A stretch of DNA of 64,000 nucleotides, taken from contig JBMNJJ010000002.1 of NCBI GenBank assembly GCA_050951605.1, forward strand, positions 558,001 through 622,000, given 5' to 3'. This stretch comes from DUTS01 sp050951605. Lineage in GTDB: Bacteria > Bacillota > Peptococcia > DRI-13 > DTU073. Within the stretch, counting starts at the first letter, position 1. Every line of letters begins with the position of its first letter. This document shows positions 25,813-35,500 of the stretch, piece by piece. Position numbers and translations under genes: made by a program. The notes under the pieces were generated by a model. The model was given only the letters and a program-made list of their open reading frames with translations, was not told the DNA's origin and did not search any database.

Positions 25813-26964
25813 ATGAAAAAAATTGTTATTTTAGGGTCCACCGGTTCCGTAGGAAGGCAGGCTTTACAGGTAGTTGATGAATTCCCGGATAAATTTAAGA
25901 TTATCGGTTTAGCAGCTGGTTCAAATATACAATTACTAGCTAAACAGGTTAATAAATATCAGCCACAATATGTTTCCATAGGTTCTAAAGAAGATGCCGC
26001 TTTACTACAAAGTTTAAGTAAGCATAAGGTTGAAGTTTTCAATGGAAAAGAAGGGTTAGTGAATTTGGCCCAAATTGAAGATATTGACCTTATTTTAATT
26101 GCGGTAAGCGGAATTAACGGGTTATTACCGACTTTAACAGCATTAGAAAATAAAACAACGGTAGCTTTAGCTAATAAGGAAACAATTGTTACAGCAGGTT
26201 CTTTAGTTATGGAGAAGGCAAAAAAATATGGTACAACAATCATTCCTGTAGATAGTGAACATTCCGCATTGTTTCAATGCTTAGAAAAGGAAAATATTAC
26301 TGCCGTTGAAAAATTAATTTTAACAGCTTCCGGTGGTCCTTTTTTAAATGCTACTCCAGACGAATTAAGTAATGTTTCTCCGCAAATGGCACTAAGTCAT
26401 CCTAATTGGAAAATGGGAGCAAAAATTACTGTAGATTGTGCCGGCTTGATCAATAAAGGATTAGAAATAATTGAAGCACACTGGCTCTTTGGTATGCCTT
26501 ATGAAAAGATTGAGGTAGTGATTCATCCCGAGAGTATTATTCATTCTCTGGTGCAATATAAAGATGGGGCAGTTTTAGCACAACTCGGTTGTCCCGATAT
26601 GAGGATCCCTATTCAATATGCTTTTACCTATCCGGAACGTTTCGCTAATTCTTTCCCCAGATTAGATTTTCAAGAGTTGGGTAAAATCTCATTTAGTAAA
26701 CCGGATTCCGTTCGTTTTCCAGGGTTGTGGTTAGCAATTGAAGCCGGTAAAATTGGCGGCACAATGACTACTGTTTTTAATGGGGCTAATGAAGAAGCAG
26801 TTAGATTTTTCCTAAAAGGATGCATAAAATTTATAGAGATCCCTCAAATTATTGAAAAGGTTATGAAGCAACATCAAATTTTGGCTGATTTTCAGATTGA
26901 GGATATCTTGGAAATTGACCAGTGGGCTCGCTTAAAAGCAAAAGAAGTAATAGCAGGTTTATAA
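25813..26964 (+). CDS. dxr: 1-deoxy-D-xylulose 5-phosphate reductoisomerase
   Basis: Second step of the MEP isoprenoid pathway, NADPH-dependent. The nucleotide-binding motif ILGSTGSVGRQALQVV opens the protein; catalytic residues lie in VDSEHSALFQCL and ASGGPF; LANKETIV and VHPESIIHSLVQ are also present. 383 residues is normal. Ribosome binding site ACCGGAGGTAGAAG precedes ATG 25813. The first-step gene, dxs, is also in the window at 49.1 kb. Confidence 0.97.
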   Translation: MKKIVILGSTGSVGRQALQVVDEFPDKFKIIGLAAGSNIQLLAKQVNKYQPQYVSIGSKEDAALLQSLSKHKVEVFNGKEGLVNLAQIEDIDLILIAVSGINGLLPTLTALENKTTVALANKETIVTAGSLVMEKAKKYGTTIIPVDSEHSALFQCLEKENITAVEKLILTASGGPFLNATPDELSNVSPQMALSHPNWKMGAKITVDCAGLINKGLEIIEAHWLFGMPYEKIEVVIHPESIIHSLVQYKDGAVLAQLGCPDMRIPIQYAFTYPERFANSFPRLDFQELGKISFSKPDSVRFPGLWLAIEAGKIGGTMTTVFNGANEEAVRFFLKGCIKFIEIPQIIEKVMKQHQILADFQIEDILEIDQWARLKAKEVIAGL

Positions 26965-26979
26965 AGGGGGCTAGTTAAT

Positions 26980-28026
26980 TTGCAAACTTTCATTGTTTCG
27001 TTAATTGTTTTTGGGGTTATTATTTTTGTGCATGAATTTGGACATTTTATTTTGGCTAAATTAACCGGAGTACGTGTAGAAGAATTTAGTTTAGGGATGG
27101 GGCCTCAAATTATAGGGCAGAAGAAAGGTGAAACTCTTTATAGCTTTAGAGCATTACCTTTAGGTGGTTTTTGTAAAATGACCGGCGAAATTATGGTTGA
27201 TAAAGACGCTCCTCCTGACCCTAAAAGTTTTAATGATAAACCACTTTGGGCACGTATGTCAGTAATTATTTCCGGTTCTTTAATGAATTTTTTATTGGGT
27301 GCTGTAATTTTTGTGATGATGTTTTCAGTTGTGGGTCTTCCTAAAGATTATGCTAATTTTATTGGAGATGTTATACCGGGTAGTGCCGCAGAAATAGCAG
27401 GTATACAACCAAATGATGAAATAATTAGTATTAATGGTAAGCCTTTAAACAGTTGGAGCGAGATTACGGGTATAATTCATCATAGTGCCGAAAAAGCATT
27501 AGTAATAGAATTAAAGAGAAATGAACAGATTTTTAAAGTTTCCGTTATTCCCCAATATGACTCGGAAAGACATGTGGGGCTTATTGGGATTGTCCCTCGC
27601 GACCCAATTTTAGAGCGGATGGCTTTATCAGCGGGGGTTATAAAAGGGTTTACACAAACTTATGAATTAACGGTAGAGATGATTCGTCAATTAGGGCTAT
27701 TGATTAGTGGGCAAGTATCTTCAGATGGTGTTGCAGGTCCAGTAGGTATTATTCAAATTATTGGGCAGTCGGCTCGTTTAGGTTGGATTAATGTAGCGTA
27801 TTTAACTGCTTTGATTTCTATTAACTTAGGCTTGATTAATCTTTTGCCGATCCCGGCTCTTGATGGAGGTCGGTTGTTCTTTTTAATTATTGAAGCTGTG
27901 CGAGGTGGAAAAAAGGTAGAGCCGGAAAAAGAAAATTTAGTTCATTTTTTAGGCTTTGCTTTATTGATGGCGTTAATGGTTTTTATAACTTATAAAGATA
28001 TTATTCGTTGGCTTACGGGTTTTTAG
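26980..28026 (+). CDS. rseP: Site-2 intramembrane zinc metalloprotease RseP/RasP
   Basis: Cleaves transmembrane segments of regulatory proteins within the membrane. The zinc motif HEFGH is in the first helix (about residues 12-30). A PDZ domain covers roughly 115-190 (GSAAEIAGIQPNDEIISING), and the second metal-ligand motif is NLLPIPALDGGRL near residue 285. The start is TTG 26980, preceded by AAGGGGG. 348 residues is typical. It follows dxr as in most Firmicutes. Confidence 0.95.
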   Translation: MQTFIVSLIVFGVIIFVHEFGHFILAKLTGVRVEEFSLGMGPQIIGQKKGETLYSFRALPLGGFCKMTGEIMVDKDAPPDPKSFNDKPLWARMSVIISGSLMNFLLGAVIFVMMFSVVGLPKDYANFIGDVIPGSAAEIAGIQPNDEIISINGKPLNSWSEITGIIHHSAEKALVIELKRNEQIFKVSVIPQYDSERHVGLIGIVPRDPILERMALSAGVIKGFTQTYELTVEMIRQLGLLISGQVSSDGVAGPVGIIQIIGQSARLGWINVAYLTALISINLGLINLLPIPALDGGRLFFLIIEAVRGGKKVEPEKENLVHFLGFALLMALMVFITYKDIIRWLTGF

Positions 28027-28072
28027 ATAAATGGGGGAAAAAGGGAAAATAATTAGAAAAGAGGTTTGTTCA

Positions 28073-29785
28073 ATGTATTTTAGTAATCTTTTTGCACCAA
28101 CATTACGTGAAGTTCCTGCAGAAGCGGAAGTAGTTAGTCATCAGCTCTTAGTAAGAGCTGGTTTTATTCGTAAATCTTCTTCAGGTGTTTATACGTATTT
28201 ACCACTTGCCTGGAAAGTTTTACAAAAAATTTCAGCTATAGTTAGAGAGGAAATGAATAAAGCTGGAGGGCAAGAAATTTTAATGCCCATTATTCAGCCT
28301 GCTGCAATTTGGTTAGAATCAGGAAGATGGCAGGTATATGGTAAAGAATTATTTCGTTTACAAGATCGACATGAACGGGATTTTTGTCTTAGCCCTACTC
28401 ATGAAGAGCTTGTTACTGACCTTGTCCGTTCTAATGTTTATTCTTATCGTCAACTTCCTTTATCTTTGTATCAGATTCAAAATAAATATCGAGATGAACG
28501 ACGTCCACGCTTTGGTTTAATGAGAGGTCGTGAATTTATTATGAAAGACCTTTATTCTTTTGACAGGGATGAGGAAGGTTTGGACGTAAGTTATAAAAAA
28601 ATGTATGAAGCTTATAGTACAATCTTTAAACGCTGTGGTTTAGATTTTCGTCCTGTTGAAGCTGATTCTGGTGCTATTGGTGGAAGTATTACTCATGAAT
28701 TTATGGTTTTAGCTGAATCAGGGGAAGCGGAGATTGTGTATTGTTCTGCTTGTGATTATGCGGCAAATGTAGAAATAGCTCCTTGTTTACCTGGAGAAAA
28801 CAGTCAAGAGATGGTTCAAGAAAGCGAAAAAGTGGCTACACCTAATCAGATGACCATAGAAGATGTATCAGAATTTTTAAATGTACCTGAACAAAAGTTG
28901 ATTAAAACATTGTTTTATCAAGCTGATGAGGAAATTATTGTGGTTTTAGTCAGGGGAGATAGAACAATTAATGAAATTAAATTACAAAAATTACATCCCG
29001 CACTTAATTTAGAAATGGCTTCTGCGGAAAAAATAAAAGAAATAACGGGGAGCTGTCCCGGATTTGTAGGTCCGATAGATTTAAAGAATATTAAAATATA
29101 TGCTGACGAAGAAATCAAAACAATGGTTAATGCTGTTTGTGGAGCAAATGAGGAAGGGTATCATTTAATCAATGTACAACCACAAAGAGATTTTACTGTT
29201 TTTGCGTATGGTGATTTACGGATGTGTGAAGCAGGTGAGCCTTGCCCTTATTGTCATGCTGCTTTAAAAAAGGCACGGGGGATTGAAGTAGGACAAGTCT
29301 TTAAGTTAGGAACAAAATATAGTGAAGCACTTGGAGCAAAATATAATGATGAAAAGGGACAAGAAAAGTTAATGGTAATGGGTTGCTACGGTATAGGTAT
29401 TAGTCGAACTATGGCTGCAGCAGTAGAACAAAATTATGATGAAGAAGGGATTATTTGGCCTGTCTCTATAGCTCCTTATCATGTTGTTATTATCCCTGTA
29501 TCTGTAAAAGATGACTTGCTTTGGCAAGAGTCTTTAGGGATATATAAAAAGTTGCAGGAAAAAGGTGTTGAAGTTATTCTTGATGACCGTGATGAACGGG
29601 CAGGAGTTAAATTTAAAGATGCAGATTTAATAGGTTATCCGATTCGGCTTACCGTAGGTAGAAAATTTAAAGAAGAGAAAAAGATTGAGCTAAAATTACG
29701 TGATGATAAAGTAGTAAGATTTATTGATAATCAGGAGATAATAAAGATGGTAGTGGATATCTTGGCTAGAAAATTGAAATGCTAA
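28073..29785 (+). CDS. proS: Prolyl-tRNA synthetase (bacterial type)
   Basis: Class II aminoacyl-tRNA synthetase. ATG 28073 gives the usual start MYFSNLFAPTLREVPAEAE and has GAGGT seven bases before it; an upstream in-frame ATG at 28031 is less likely. Motif 1-3 regions are visible (LMPIIQPAAIW, IQNKYRDERRPRFGLMRGRE, GCYGIGISRTMAA). The YbaK-like editing insertion lies at about residues 230-395, and an anticodon-binding domain ends the 570-residue protein. No T-box leader was seen in the short upstream gap. Confidence 0.96.
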   Translation: MYFSNLFAPTLREVPAEAEVVSHQLLVRAGFIRKSSSGVYTYLPLAWKVLQKISAIVREEMNKAGGQEILMPIIQPAAIWLESGRWQVYGKELFRLQDRHERDFCLSPTHEELVTDLVRSNVYSYRQLPLSLYQIQNKYRDERRPRFGLMRGREFIMKDLYSFDRDEEGLDVSYKKMYEAYSTIFKRCGLDFRPVEADSGAIGGSITHEFMVLAESGEAEIVYCSACDYAANVEIAPCLPGENSQEMVQESEKVATPNQMTIEDVSEFLNVPEQKLIKTLFYQADEEIIVVLVRGDRTINEIKLQKLHPALNLEMASAEKIKEITGSCPGFVGPIDLKNIKIYADEEIKTMVNAVCGANEEGYHLINVQPQRDFTVFAYGDLRMCEAGEPCPYCHAALKKARGIEVGQVFKLGTKYSEALGAKYNDEKGQEKLMVMGCYGIGISRTMAAAVEQNYDEEGIIWPVSIAPYHVVIIPVSVKDDLLWQESLGIYKKLQEKGVEVILDDRDERAGVKFKDADLIGYPIRLTVGRKFKEEKKIELKLRDDKVVRFIDNQEIIKMVVDILARKLKC

Positions 29786-29815
29786 TAATGAGAATTAAGT
29801 AAGGAGGCCTACCTA

Positions 29816-30448
29816 ATGAGTGTCACGACCATTATCCCTGCATATAATGAAGGAAAATACATTAGCAATGTCCTTAAATCATTGCAGAATGTGGAAGAAA
29901 TTACGCAAATAATAGTGGTGAGTGATGGCTCTACGGATAATACGGTGCAAGAGGCTTTAAATTGGGGGGCACAGGTGATTGCTCTTCAGGAGAACATTGG
30001 TAAAGGCGGTGCCTTAAACATAGGTCTCCAGTATTCTTTAGAAGATATAGTTTTGTTTCTCGATGCTGACTTACTTGGCTTAACAGAACAACATATTCTA
30101 GATTTAATTAGCCCGGTAATTAATGGTCAAGCAGAGATGACTGTAGGTATTTTTGAAAATGGACGTTTGGTGACAGATATGGCTCAGGTTCTTTCTCCTT
30201 ACTTATCGGGTCAACGTTGTATAAAAAAAAGATGTTTAGAACAAATAGAGGATTTAGCTATTTCGGGTTTTGGGGCGGAAACAGTTTTAACACATTATGC
30301 ACAGCAAAAAAAACTACAAACAGTTTATGTTCAATTACCTAAGATGTCGCATGTGATGAAGGAAGAAAAATTAGGTTTAGTTAAAGGTTTTGCCTATAGA
30401 ATGAAAATGTATTGGGAAATTGCTAAAAAAGTGCGTATGGGAGGATAG
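29816..30448 (+). CDS. GT2-family glycosyltransferase, soluble
   Basis: Single GT-A domain of 210 residues. The nucleotide-sugar binding pattern is clear: IIPAYNEGKYI at the start, VVSDGSTDNT, the NIGKGGALNIGL segment, and the metal-binding DAD triad in LFLDADLLGL. No membrane helix is present, so it acts in the cytosol or at the membrane surface. Substrate unknown. A full AAGGAGG ribosome binding site lies upstream. With the mgtC-like gene it separates proS from polC; these two are usually closer in clostridia. Confidence 0.75.
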   Translation: MSVTTIIPAYNEGKYISNVLKSLQNVEEITQIIVVSDGSTDNTVQEALNWGAQVIALQENIGKGGALNIGLQYSLEDIVLFLDADLLGLTEQHILDLISPVINGQAEMTVGIFENGRLVTDMAQVLSPYLSGQRCIKKRCLEQIEDLAISGFGAETVLTHYAQQKKLQTVYVQLPKMSHVMKEEKLGLVKGFAYRMKMYWEIAKKVRMGG

Positions 30449-30451
30449 GAA

Positions 30452-31132
30452 ATGGAACATGAAATGACGGTAGCTTTACGTCTGTTTCTTGCTGCTTTTT
30501 TAGGTGGGCTGATTGGTTTAGAAAGAGAAAGCGTGAATAAAGCAGCTGGTTTAAAAACACATACTTTAGTTGCTTTAGGCTCTTGTTTAATTATGCTAAC
30601 TTCTATTGAAATATTTGAAAGTATCGGAAAAGGCGTTATTGGTGACCCTGCCCGAATTGCTGCTCAAGTCGTTAGTGGGATTGGTTTTTTAGGAGCAGGT
30701 ACAATTATGAGGTCGGGTTTTGGTATTAAAGGTTTGACTACTGCTGCATCTTTATGGATTGTGGCGGCAATTGGATTGGCTGTAGGGCTAGGCAGTTATT
30801 TTTCGTCTATTATTGCTACGGTAATTGTTTTTTTAATTCTTCTTTTTATGCCGCGTTTTGAAAAAAAAGTGAAACGTTCTCCACGAAAATTAAAAATGAT
30901 TGAGATAGAGATGGTCGATAAACCAGGTCAATTAGGTTTAGTTACCTCAGCTCTGGGTGAATTTAATGTGGATATTCGTAAAGTAGCAATAGAAGAAACT
31001 CGGGAAAAAAATATTATTAAATTAAATTTTACAGTTAATTCACCTTATTATTTAAAAGAGGAGGAAATAGAGGAAAGACTTAATGAAATAGAAGGAATTA
31101 AACAGATTGATTTTCTTAAAGCGGAGGATTAG
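30452..31132 (+). CDS. MgtC/SapB family membrane protein
   Basis: The 226-residue protein has an N-terminal membrane domain with about four or five helices. It carries the MgtC signature (AAFLGGLIGLERES, GLKTHTLVALGSCLIML, VVSGIGFLGAGTIM, GLTTAASLWIVAAIGLAVG). A C-terminal ACT-like soluble domain runs from about residue 145. MgtC proteins are linked to magnesium limitation or ATP synthase control in some bacteria; the role here is inferred only from the family. Three-base gap to glycosyltransferase and two to polC point to one transcript. Confidence 0.85.
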   Translation: MEHEMTVALRLFLAAFLGGLIGLERESVNKAAGLKTHTLVALGSCLIMLTSIEIFESIGKGVIGDPARIAAQVVSGIGFLGAGTIMRSGFGIKGLTTAASLWIVAAIGLAVGLGSYFSSIIATVIVFLILLFMPRFEKKVKRSPRKLKMIEIEMVDKPGQLGLVTSALGEFNVDIRKVAIEETREKNIIKLNFTVNSPYYLKEEEIEERLNEIEGIKQIDFLKAED

Positions 31133-31134
31133 TA

Positions 31135-34100
31135 ATGAGCAAAAATATACTTTCATCGAAAAAGAAGTCTGTACTGTCGAAATGGCAAGAGATGATTTAT
31201 CAATCTTCTTTATCTGCTGAAATGATAGATTTTCTTAATTCCTGTGAAATAAAAAAAATTCTTGTTTCCCAGGCTAAAAAAGCTTGGGGAATTTATTTTT
31301 GTGCACCGAGACAGCCAACACCGGAAACAATTAAAACTCTGCAAACGTTTTGGGAAAAAAATTTCGGTCAAAAATACAAGCCGGTTTTTTATTTTGAAAA
31401 CAATATAGGTTATTCTGATTTGTTAACACTTTGTAAGGAAAAATGGACAGAAATAATAGAAAAATTATGTATAGAAATACCTAGTTGTAGAGGTTGGTTA
31501 GAGGGGGTTAAGTATCAGGTTGAGGGGAATTCTCTGCAGATAATTTTAGAGCAGAAACTAGGTTACACGTATCTTATTTCAAGAGATGCCTCATTAGTGT
31601 TGGAAAAAATTATAAAAAATGAATATAATTTAGAAATAAAAGTTATGATTAAGTGTGAAGAAAAAGCAGATACCAAGGAGACGGATTTAGAAGAAATAGA
31701 AAGTTTTTATCAGGCTAGATTTTATCATATGCAGAAAAGTCAAAAAGGTATGTCTAAACAACGTGTAATTATGGGTAAAGTTGTTAAAAAGGAACCTTCT
31801 CCTCTTAATGTAATTCTTGAAGAGGAGAAAGAGGTTGCAATTAAAGGTTCTTTATTTAATTTAGAAAAACGTGAGCTAAAAAGTGGTCGTCTTTTAATCA
31901 GCTTTTTTTTAACCGATAAAACCGATTCCCTCGCTTGTAAAATGTTTATAAATCCTAAAGAAAAGGATGTATCTTGGGAGCAATTGCAGGAAAACAAGTG
32001 GTATCTTCTTCAGGGGAGAGTAGAACATGATCGTTATACTCGTGAATTAACTATGTTTCCGCAAGACATAATGGAGATTGATCCTCAAATACGTCAAGAT
32101 ATTGCCACACGGAAAAGAGTAGAATTACATTTGCATACAAAAATGAGTGCTTTAGATAGTGTTGTTAGTGTTACTGATGTAGTAAAAACAGCTCTTGCTT
32201 GGGGGCATTCTGCTCTTGCTATAACTGACCACGGTGTTGTTCAAGCGTTTCCGGAAGCTTATGAAGTGGCTAAAGGAAAGGATATTCAAATTATTTATGG
32301 CGTAGAAGGATATTTATATGATGACTCTTTGTCGAGTGATGGCGGAAAAGTACCTACATATCATGTAATTATTTTAGCTAAAAATCAAGAAGGACTAGCT
32401 AATTTATATCGTTTGGTGACGATTTCTCATTTACAACATTTTTACCGAGCACCTCGAATTCCTAAAAGTGAGTTAAGTAGATTGCGAACAGGGCTTTTAG
32501 TAGGTTCTGCTTGTGAAGCAGGAGAATTATTTAGGGCTATATTACAAGGAGCATCGCGAGAAAAAGTTGAGGAAATTGCTAGATTTTATGATTATTTAGA
32601 AATACAACCTTTAGGAAATAATGGTTTTCTGATTGAGCGAGGTAAACTTGATTCAGAAAATGAACTTATTCGTATAAATAAGTATATTTATGAATTAGGT
32701 AAATACTTACATAAACCTGTAGTAGCTACCGGAGATGTTCATTTTTTAGAACCGGAAGATGAAGTATACCGTAGGATTTTAATGACGGGAAAAGGTTTTG
32801 AAGATGCTGATAAGCAGCCACCTCTTTATTTTCGTACAACGGAAGAAATGTTGGCAGAGTTTGCTTATTTAGGTGAACAGGCGGCCGAAGAGGTCGTCAT
32901 AGAGAATCCTGTACAGCTTGCTTCGTTTTGTGAAGAGTTACAACCTATTCCAGAGCAATTATATCCTCCAAATATTCCCGGTGCAGAAGAAGAAATTATT
33001 CGTTTGACAAAATCTAAGGTAGAAGAATTGTACGGTTCATCTCTACCGGAACTTATTGAAAAAAGAATTACTAAAGAACTTAATTCAATTATTAATAATG
33101 GTTTTGCTGTTTTATATTGGATCGCTCATAAATTAGTAAAAAAATCTAATGAAGATGGTTATCTTGTTGGTTCGAGAGGTTCTGTTGGTTCATCTTTTGT
33201 TGCTTATCTTTGTGGTATAACCGAAGTTAATCCATTACCACCACATTATCGTTGCTCTGCTTGTAAATATATAAAATTTTTGGAGGATGGTTTTCAAGGG
33301 TCAGGAGTAGATTTAGTAAAAAAATCTTGTCCTCATTGTGGAGCGAAATTAGACAAGGATGGTCATAATATTCCTTTTGAAGTATTTTTAGGTTTTAAAG
33401 GTGATAAAGTACCGGATATTGATTTAAATTTTTCCGGAGAATATCAGGCACGAGCTCATAAATATACAGAAAAAATTTTTGGAAAGGATAATGTTTTTCG
33501 AGCGGGAACCATTGCTACAGTGGCTAATAAAACAGCGTATGGTTTTGTTAAAAATTATTTTGAAGAAAAAAAACAATATTTAAATCAAGCAGAATTGACA
33601 AGACTTATTAATGGTTGTACAGGGGTAAAAAGAACGACAGGGCAACATCCTGGTGGAATTATGGTTTTGCCTAAAGGTCAAGATATTCATTTGTTTACAC
33701 CTTTACAGAGACCGGCCGATGATGTTCGTTCTAATATAATTACGACACATTTTGATTATCATTCTATTTCGGACAGGTTAGTTAAATTAGATATTCTGGG
33801 ACATGATGATCCGACGATAATTAAAATGTTAGAAGATGAGACAGGAATAGATAGTAGAACGATTCCTTTAGATGAACCTAAAGTTTTATCTCTTTTTACG
33901 AGCACAAAGGTTTTAGGTATTAAGAAAGAAGATTTGGGGGTTAACGTAGGAACTTTAGGTATACCGGAATTTGGGACAAAGTTTGTACGACAAATGCTGG
34001 AAGATACCAAACCGCAAACTTTTTCTGACCTGGTGCGTATTAGTGGCTTTTCACATGGTACAGATGTGTGGCTTAATAATGCTCAAGCATTGATTAAATC

Positions 34101-34839
34101 AGGGATAGCTAATATGAGTGAAGTTATTTCTGCACGGGATGATATTATGAATTACTTACTTCATAAAGGGTTAGAGCCAAGTATAGCTTTTAAAATAATG
34201 GAAGATGTGCGCAAAGGGAGAGGAGTTAAACTGCCTTATGTACAAGCTATGAAAGAGAAAAATGTTCCTGATTGGTACATTGAGTCTTGTCAAAAAATAA
34301 AATATATGTTTCCAAAAGCACATGCGGTTGCTTATGTGATGATGGCTTTTAGAATTGCTTTTTTCAAAATATATTATCCGGCTGCTTTTTATGCTAGCTT
34401 TTTTACCGTACGGGCCGATGAGATAGACTCTGACCTTCTCGTTAGTGGGATTCCCGGAATTAAAGCAAAGATGAAAGAAATTCAAGAAAAGGGAAAAGAG
34501 GCTACTTCTAAGGAAGAAAAACTTTATAATCTTTTAGAAGTGGCTTTAGAAATGTATTTACGTGACATTCATTTGCACAGGGTAAATCTTATTAGTTCAG
34601 ATGCAGTAAAATTTTTAATCGAAGAGAATGGTAAAGCTTTATTACCCCCGTTTGTTTCTTTAGAGGGTTTGGGCAAAACGGCAGCACTTAATATTGTGCG
34701 AACAAGAAAAAAGAAAGCTTTTATTTCTAAAGAGGATTTAAGAATTAGAGGGAAACTAAGTAAAACTGTTTTGGAGGTTTTAGAAAAACATGGGACTTTA
34801 GCCGGCTTACCGGAAAATGACCAGATGACTTTATTTTAA
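31135..34839 (+). CDS. polC: DNA polymerase III alpha subunit, PolC type, lacking the exonuclease domain
   Basis: Replicative polymerase of Gram-positive bacteria. Order: N-terminal domains, OB fold (about residues 210-320), PHP domain (ELHLHTKMSALDS), palm with PDIDLNFSGEYQ near 760, a zinc site with HYRCSACKY and CPHCGAKL, fingers, and a C-terminal clamp-binding QMTLF. The length is 1234, against about 1430 usually. Between GVEGYLYDD (about residue 389) and TYHVIILAKN (about 407), where PolC normally carries a DEDDh 3'-5' exonuclease, only about ten residues are found. Proofreading would have to come from another protein. Start at ATG 31135 follows the mgtC-like gene. Confidence 0.95.
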   Translation: MSKNILSSKKKSVLSKWQEMIYQSSLSAEMIDFLNSCEIKKILVSQAKKAWGIYFCAPRQPTPETIKTLQTFWEKNFGQKYKPVFYFENNIGYSDLLTLCKEKWTEIIEKLCIEIPSCRGWLEGVKYQVEGNSLQIILEQKLGYTYLISRDASLVLEKIIKNEYNLEIKVMIKCEEKADTKETDLEEIESFYQARFYHMQKSQKGMSKQRVIMGKVVKKEPSPLNVILEEEKEVAIKGSLFNLEKRELKSGRLLISFFLTDKTDSLACKMFINPKEKDVSWEQLQENKWYLLQGRVEHDRYTRELTMFPQDIMEIDPQIRQDIATRKRVELHLHTKMSALDSVVSVTDVVKTALAWGHSALAITDHGVVQAFPEAYEVAKGKDIQIIYGVEGYLYDDSLSSDGGKVPTYHVIILAKNQEGLANLYRLVTISHLQHFYRAPRIPKSELSRLRTGLLVGSACEAGELFRAILQGASREKVEEIARFYDYLEIQPLGNNGFLIERGKLDSENELIRINKYIYELGKYLHKPVVATGDVHFLEPEDEVYRRILMTGKGFEDADKQPPLYFRTTEEMLAEFAYLGEQAAEEVVIENPVQLASFCEELQPIPEQLYPPNIPGAEEEIIRLTKSKVEELYGSSLPELIEKRITKELNSIINNGFAVLYWIAHKLVKKSNEDGYLVGSRGSVGSSFVAYLCGITEVNPLPPHYRCSACKYIKFLEDGFQGSGVDLVKKSCPHCGAKLDKDGHNIPFEVFLGFKGDKVPDIDLNFSGEYQARAHKYTEKIFGKDNVFRAGTIATVANKTAYGFVKNYFEEKKQYLNQAELTRLINGCTGVKRTTGQHPGGIMVLPKGQDIHLFTPLQRPADDVRSNIITTHFDYHSISDRLVKLDILGHDDPTIIKMLEDETGIDSRTIPLDEPKVLSLFTSTKVLGIKKEDLGVNVGTLGIPEFGTKFVRQMLEDTKPQTFSDLVRISGFSHGTDVWLNNAQALIKSGIANMSEVISARDDIMNYLLHKGLEPSIAFKIMEDVRKGRGVKLPYVQAMKEKNVPDWYIESCQKIKYMFPKAHAVAYVMMAFRIAFFKIYYPAAFYASFFTVRADEIDSDLLVSGIPGIKAKMKEIQEKGKEATSKEEKLYNLLEVALEMYLRDIHLHRVNLISSDAVKFLIEENGKALLPPFVSLEGLGKTAALNIVRTRKKKAFISKEDLRIRGKLSKTVLEVLEKHGTLAGLPENDQMTLF

Positions 34840-34864
34840 ATGGTGCAGCATATTTTTCATAAAC

Positions 34865-34894
34865 TTGCTTAAACTGACTATAATATGTTATACT
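34865..34894 (+). promoter_or_regulatory. Sigma-A-type promoter for the rimP-nusA-infB operon
   Basis: TTGCTT (34865-34870) and TATACT (34889-34894) with an 18-base spacer lie just after the polC stop and about 120 bases before rimP. A second TATAAT-like element within the spacer could shift the exact start. Confidence 0.65.
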
Positions 34895-34939
34895 CAAAAT
34901 CAAGGTAGAAGCAGTACATCGTAGAATTTTTCGCAGTGC

Positions 34940-34972
34940 AAGAGTGGGTGACTCCCACTCTTTGTCTCTTTT
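34940..34972 (+). terminator. Attenuator hairpin in the rimP leader
   Basis: A perfect 9-bp stem AAGAGTGGG (34940-34948) and CCCACTCTT (34954-34962) with a TGACT loop is followed by the pyrimidine-rich TGTCTCTTTT. It lies between the operon promoter and rimP and should act as a partial terminator. NusA or another product of the operon is a plausible regulator, by analogy with nusA-operon leaders elsewhere. Confidence 0.65.
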
Positions 34973-35016
34973 CATGGAATACGTTCTTAAAATAAGATTA
35001 CAAAGGGGGAGGTTTG

Positions 35017-35481
35017 TTGTCAAAAGAAAAGATAAGCGACCTTGTTTATAAATTAGCTGAACCAGTAGTTGTGAAAAGCGGCATGGAATTAGTAGATGTA
35101 GAATTTGTTAAGGAAGGTGCAAATCACTATTTACGCTTATTTTTAGATAAAGAAGGTGGAGTTAATCTTGATGACTGTGAGAAAATCAGTAAGATAATTT
35201 CGGCTCTTTTGGATCAGGAGGATCCGATACAACAGGCTTACTTTTTGGAGGTTTCTTCTCCAGGCTTAGATAGACCTCTGAAAAAAGAAAGAGATTTTCT
35301 AAAATATCAAGGTTATCAGGTCATGGTTAAGACTTATTCGCCATTTGAGGGGAAGAAGAAACTGCGAGGAAAATTGGGTCAGTATGATCAGCTTAATTTA
35401 AATTTATTTGTAGAAAACAATAGGGAAATTGCTATTCCCTGGGAGATAATTTCGCAAGTAAAACTTGATTGGGAAGAATAA
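35017..35481 (+). CDS. rimP: Ribosome maturation factor RimP
   Basis: Assembly factor for the 30S subunit (formerly YhbC). The 154-residue protein shows the family core ELVDVEFVKEGANHYLRLFLD, DDCEKISKIISALLD and EVSSPGLDRPLKKERDF. Start is a TTG: 35017 fits GGGGGAGG slightly better than TTG 35014. First gene of the nusA-infB operon behind an attenuator. Confidence 0.94.
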   Translation: MSKEKISDLVYKLAEPVVVKSGMELVDVEFVKEGANHYLRLFLDKEGGVNLDDCEKISKIISALLDQEDPIQQAYFLEVSSPGLDRPLKKERDFLKYQGYQVMVKTYSPFEGKKKLRGKLGQYDQLNLNLFVENNREIAIPWEIISQVKLDWEE

Positions 35482-35500
35482 GGAAGGAGAAATATTAAAA

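Noticed and set aside
28027..28072. T-box or other tRNA-sensing leader before proS
   Set aside because: The gap from rseP is only 46 bases, too short for a T-box, and no terminator hairpin is present.
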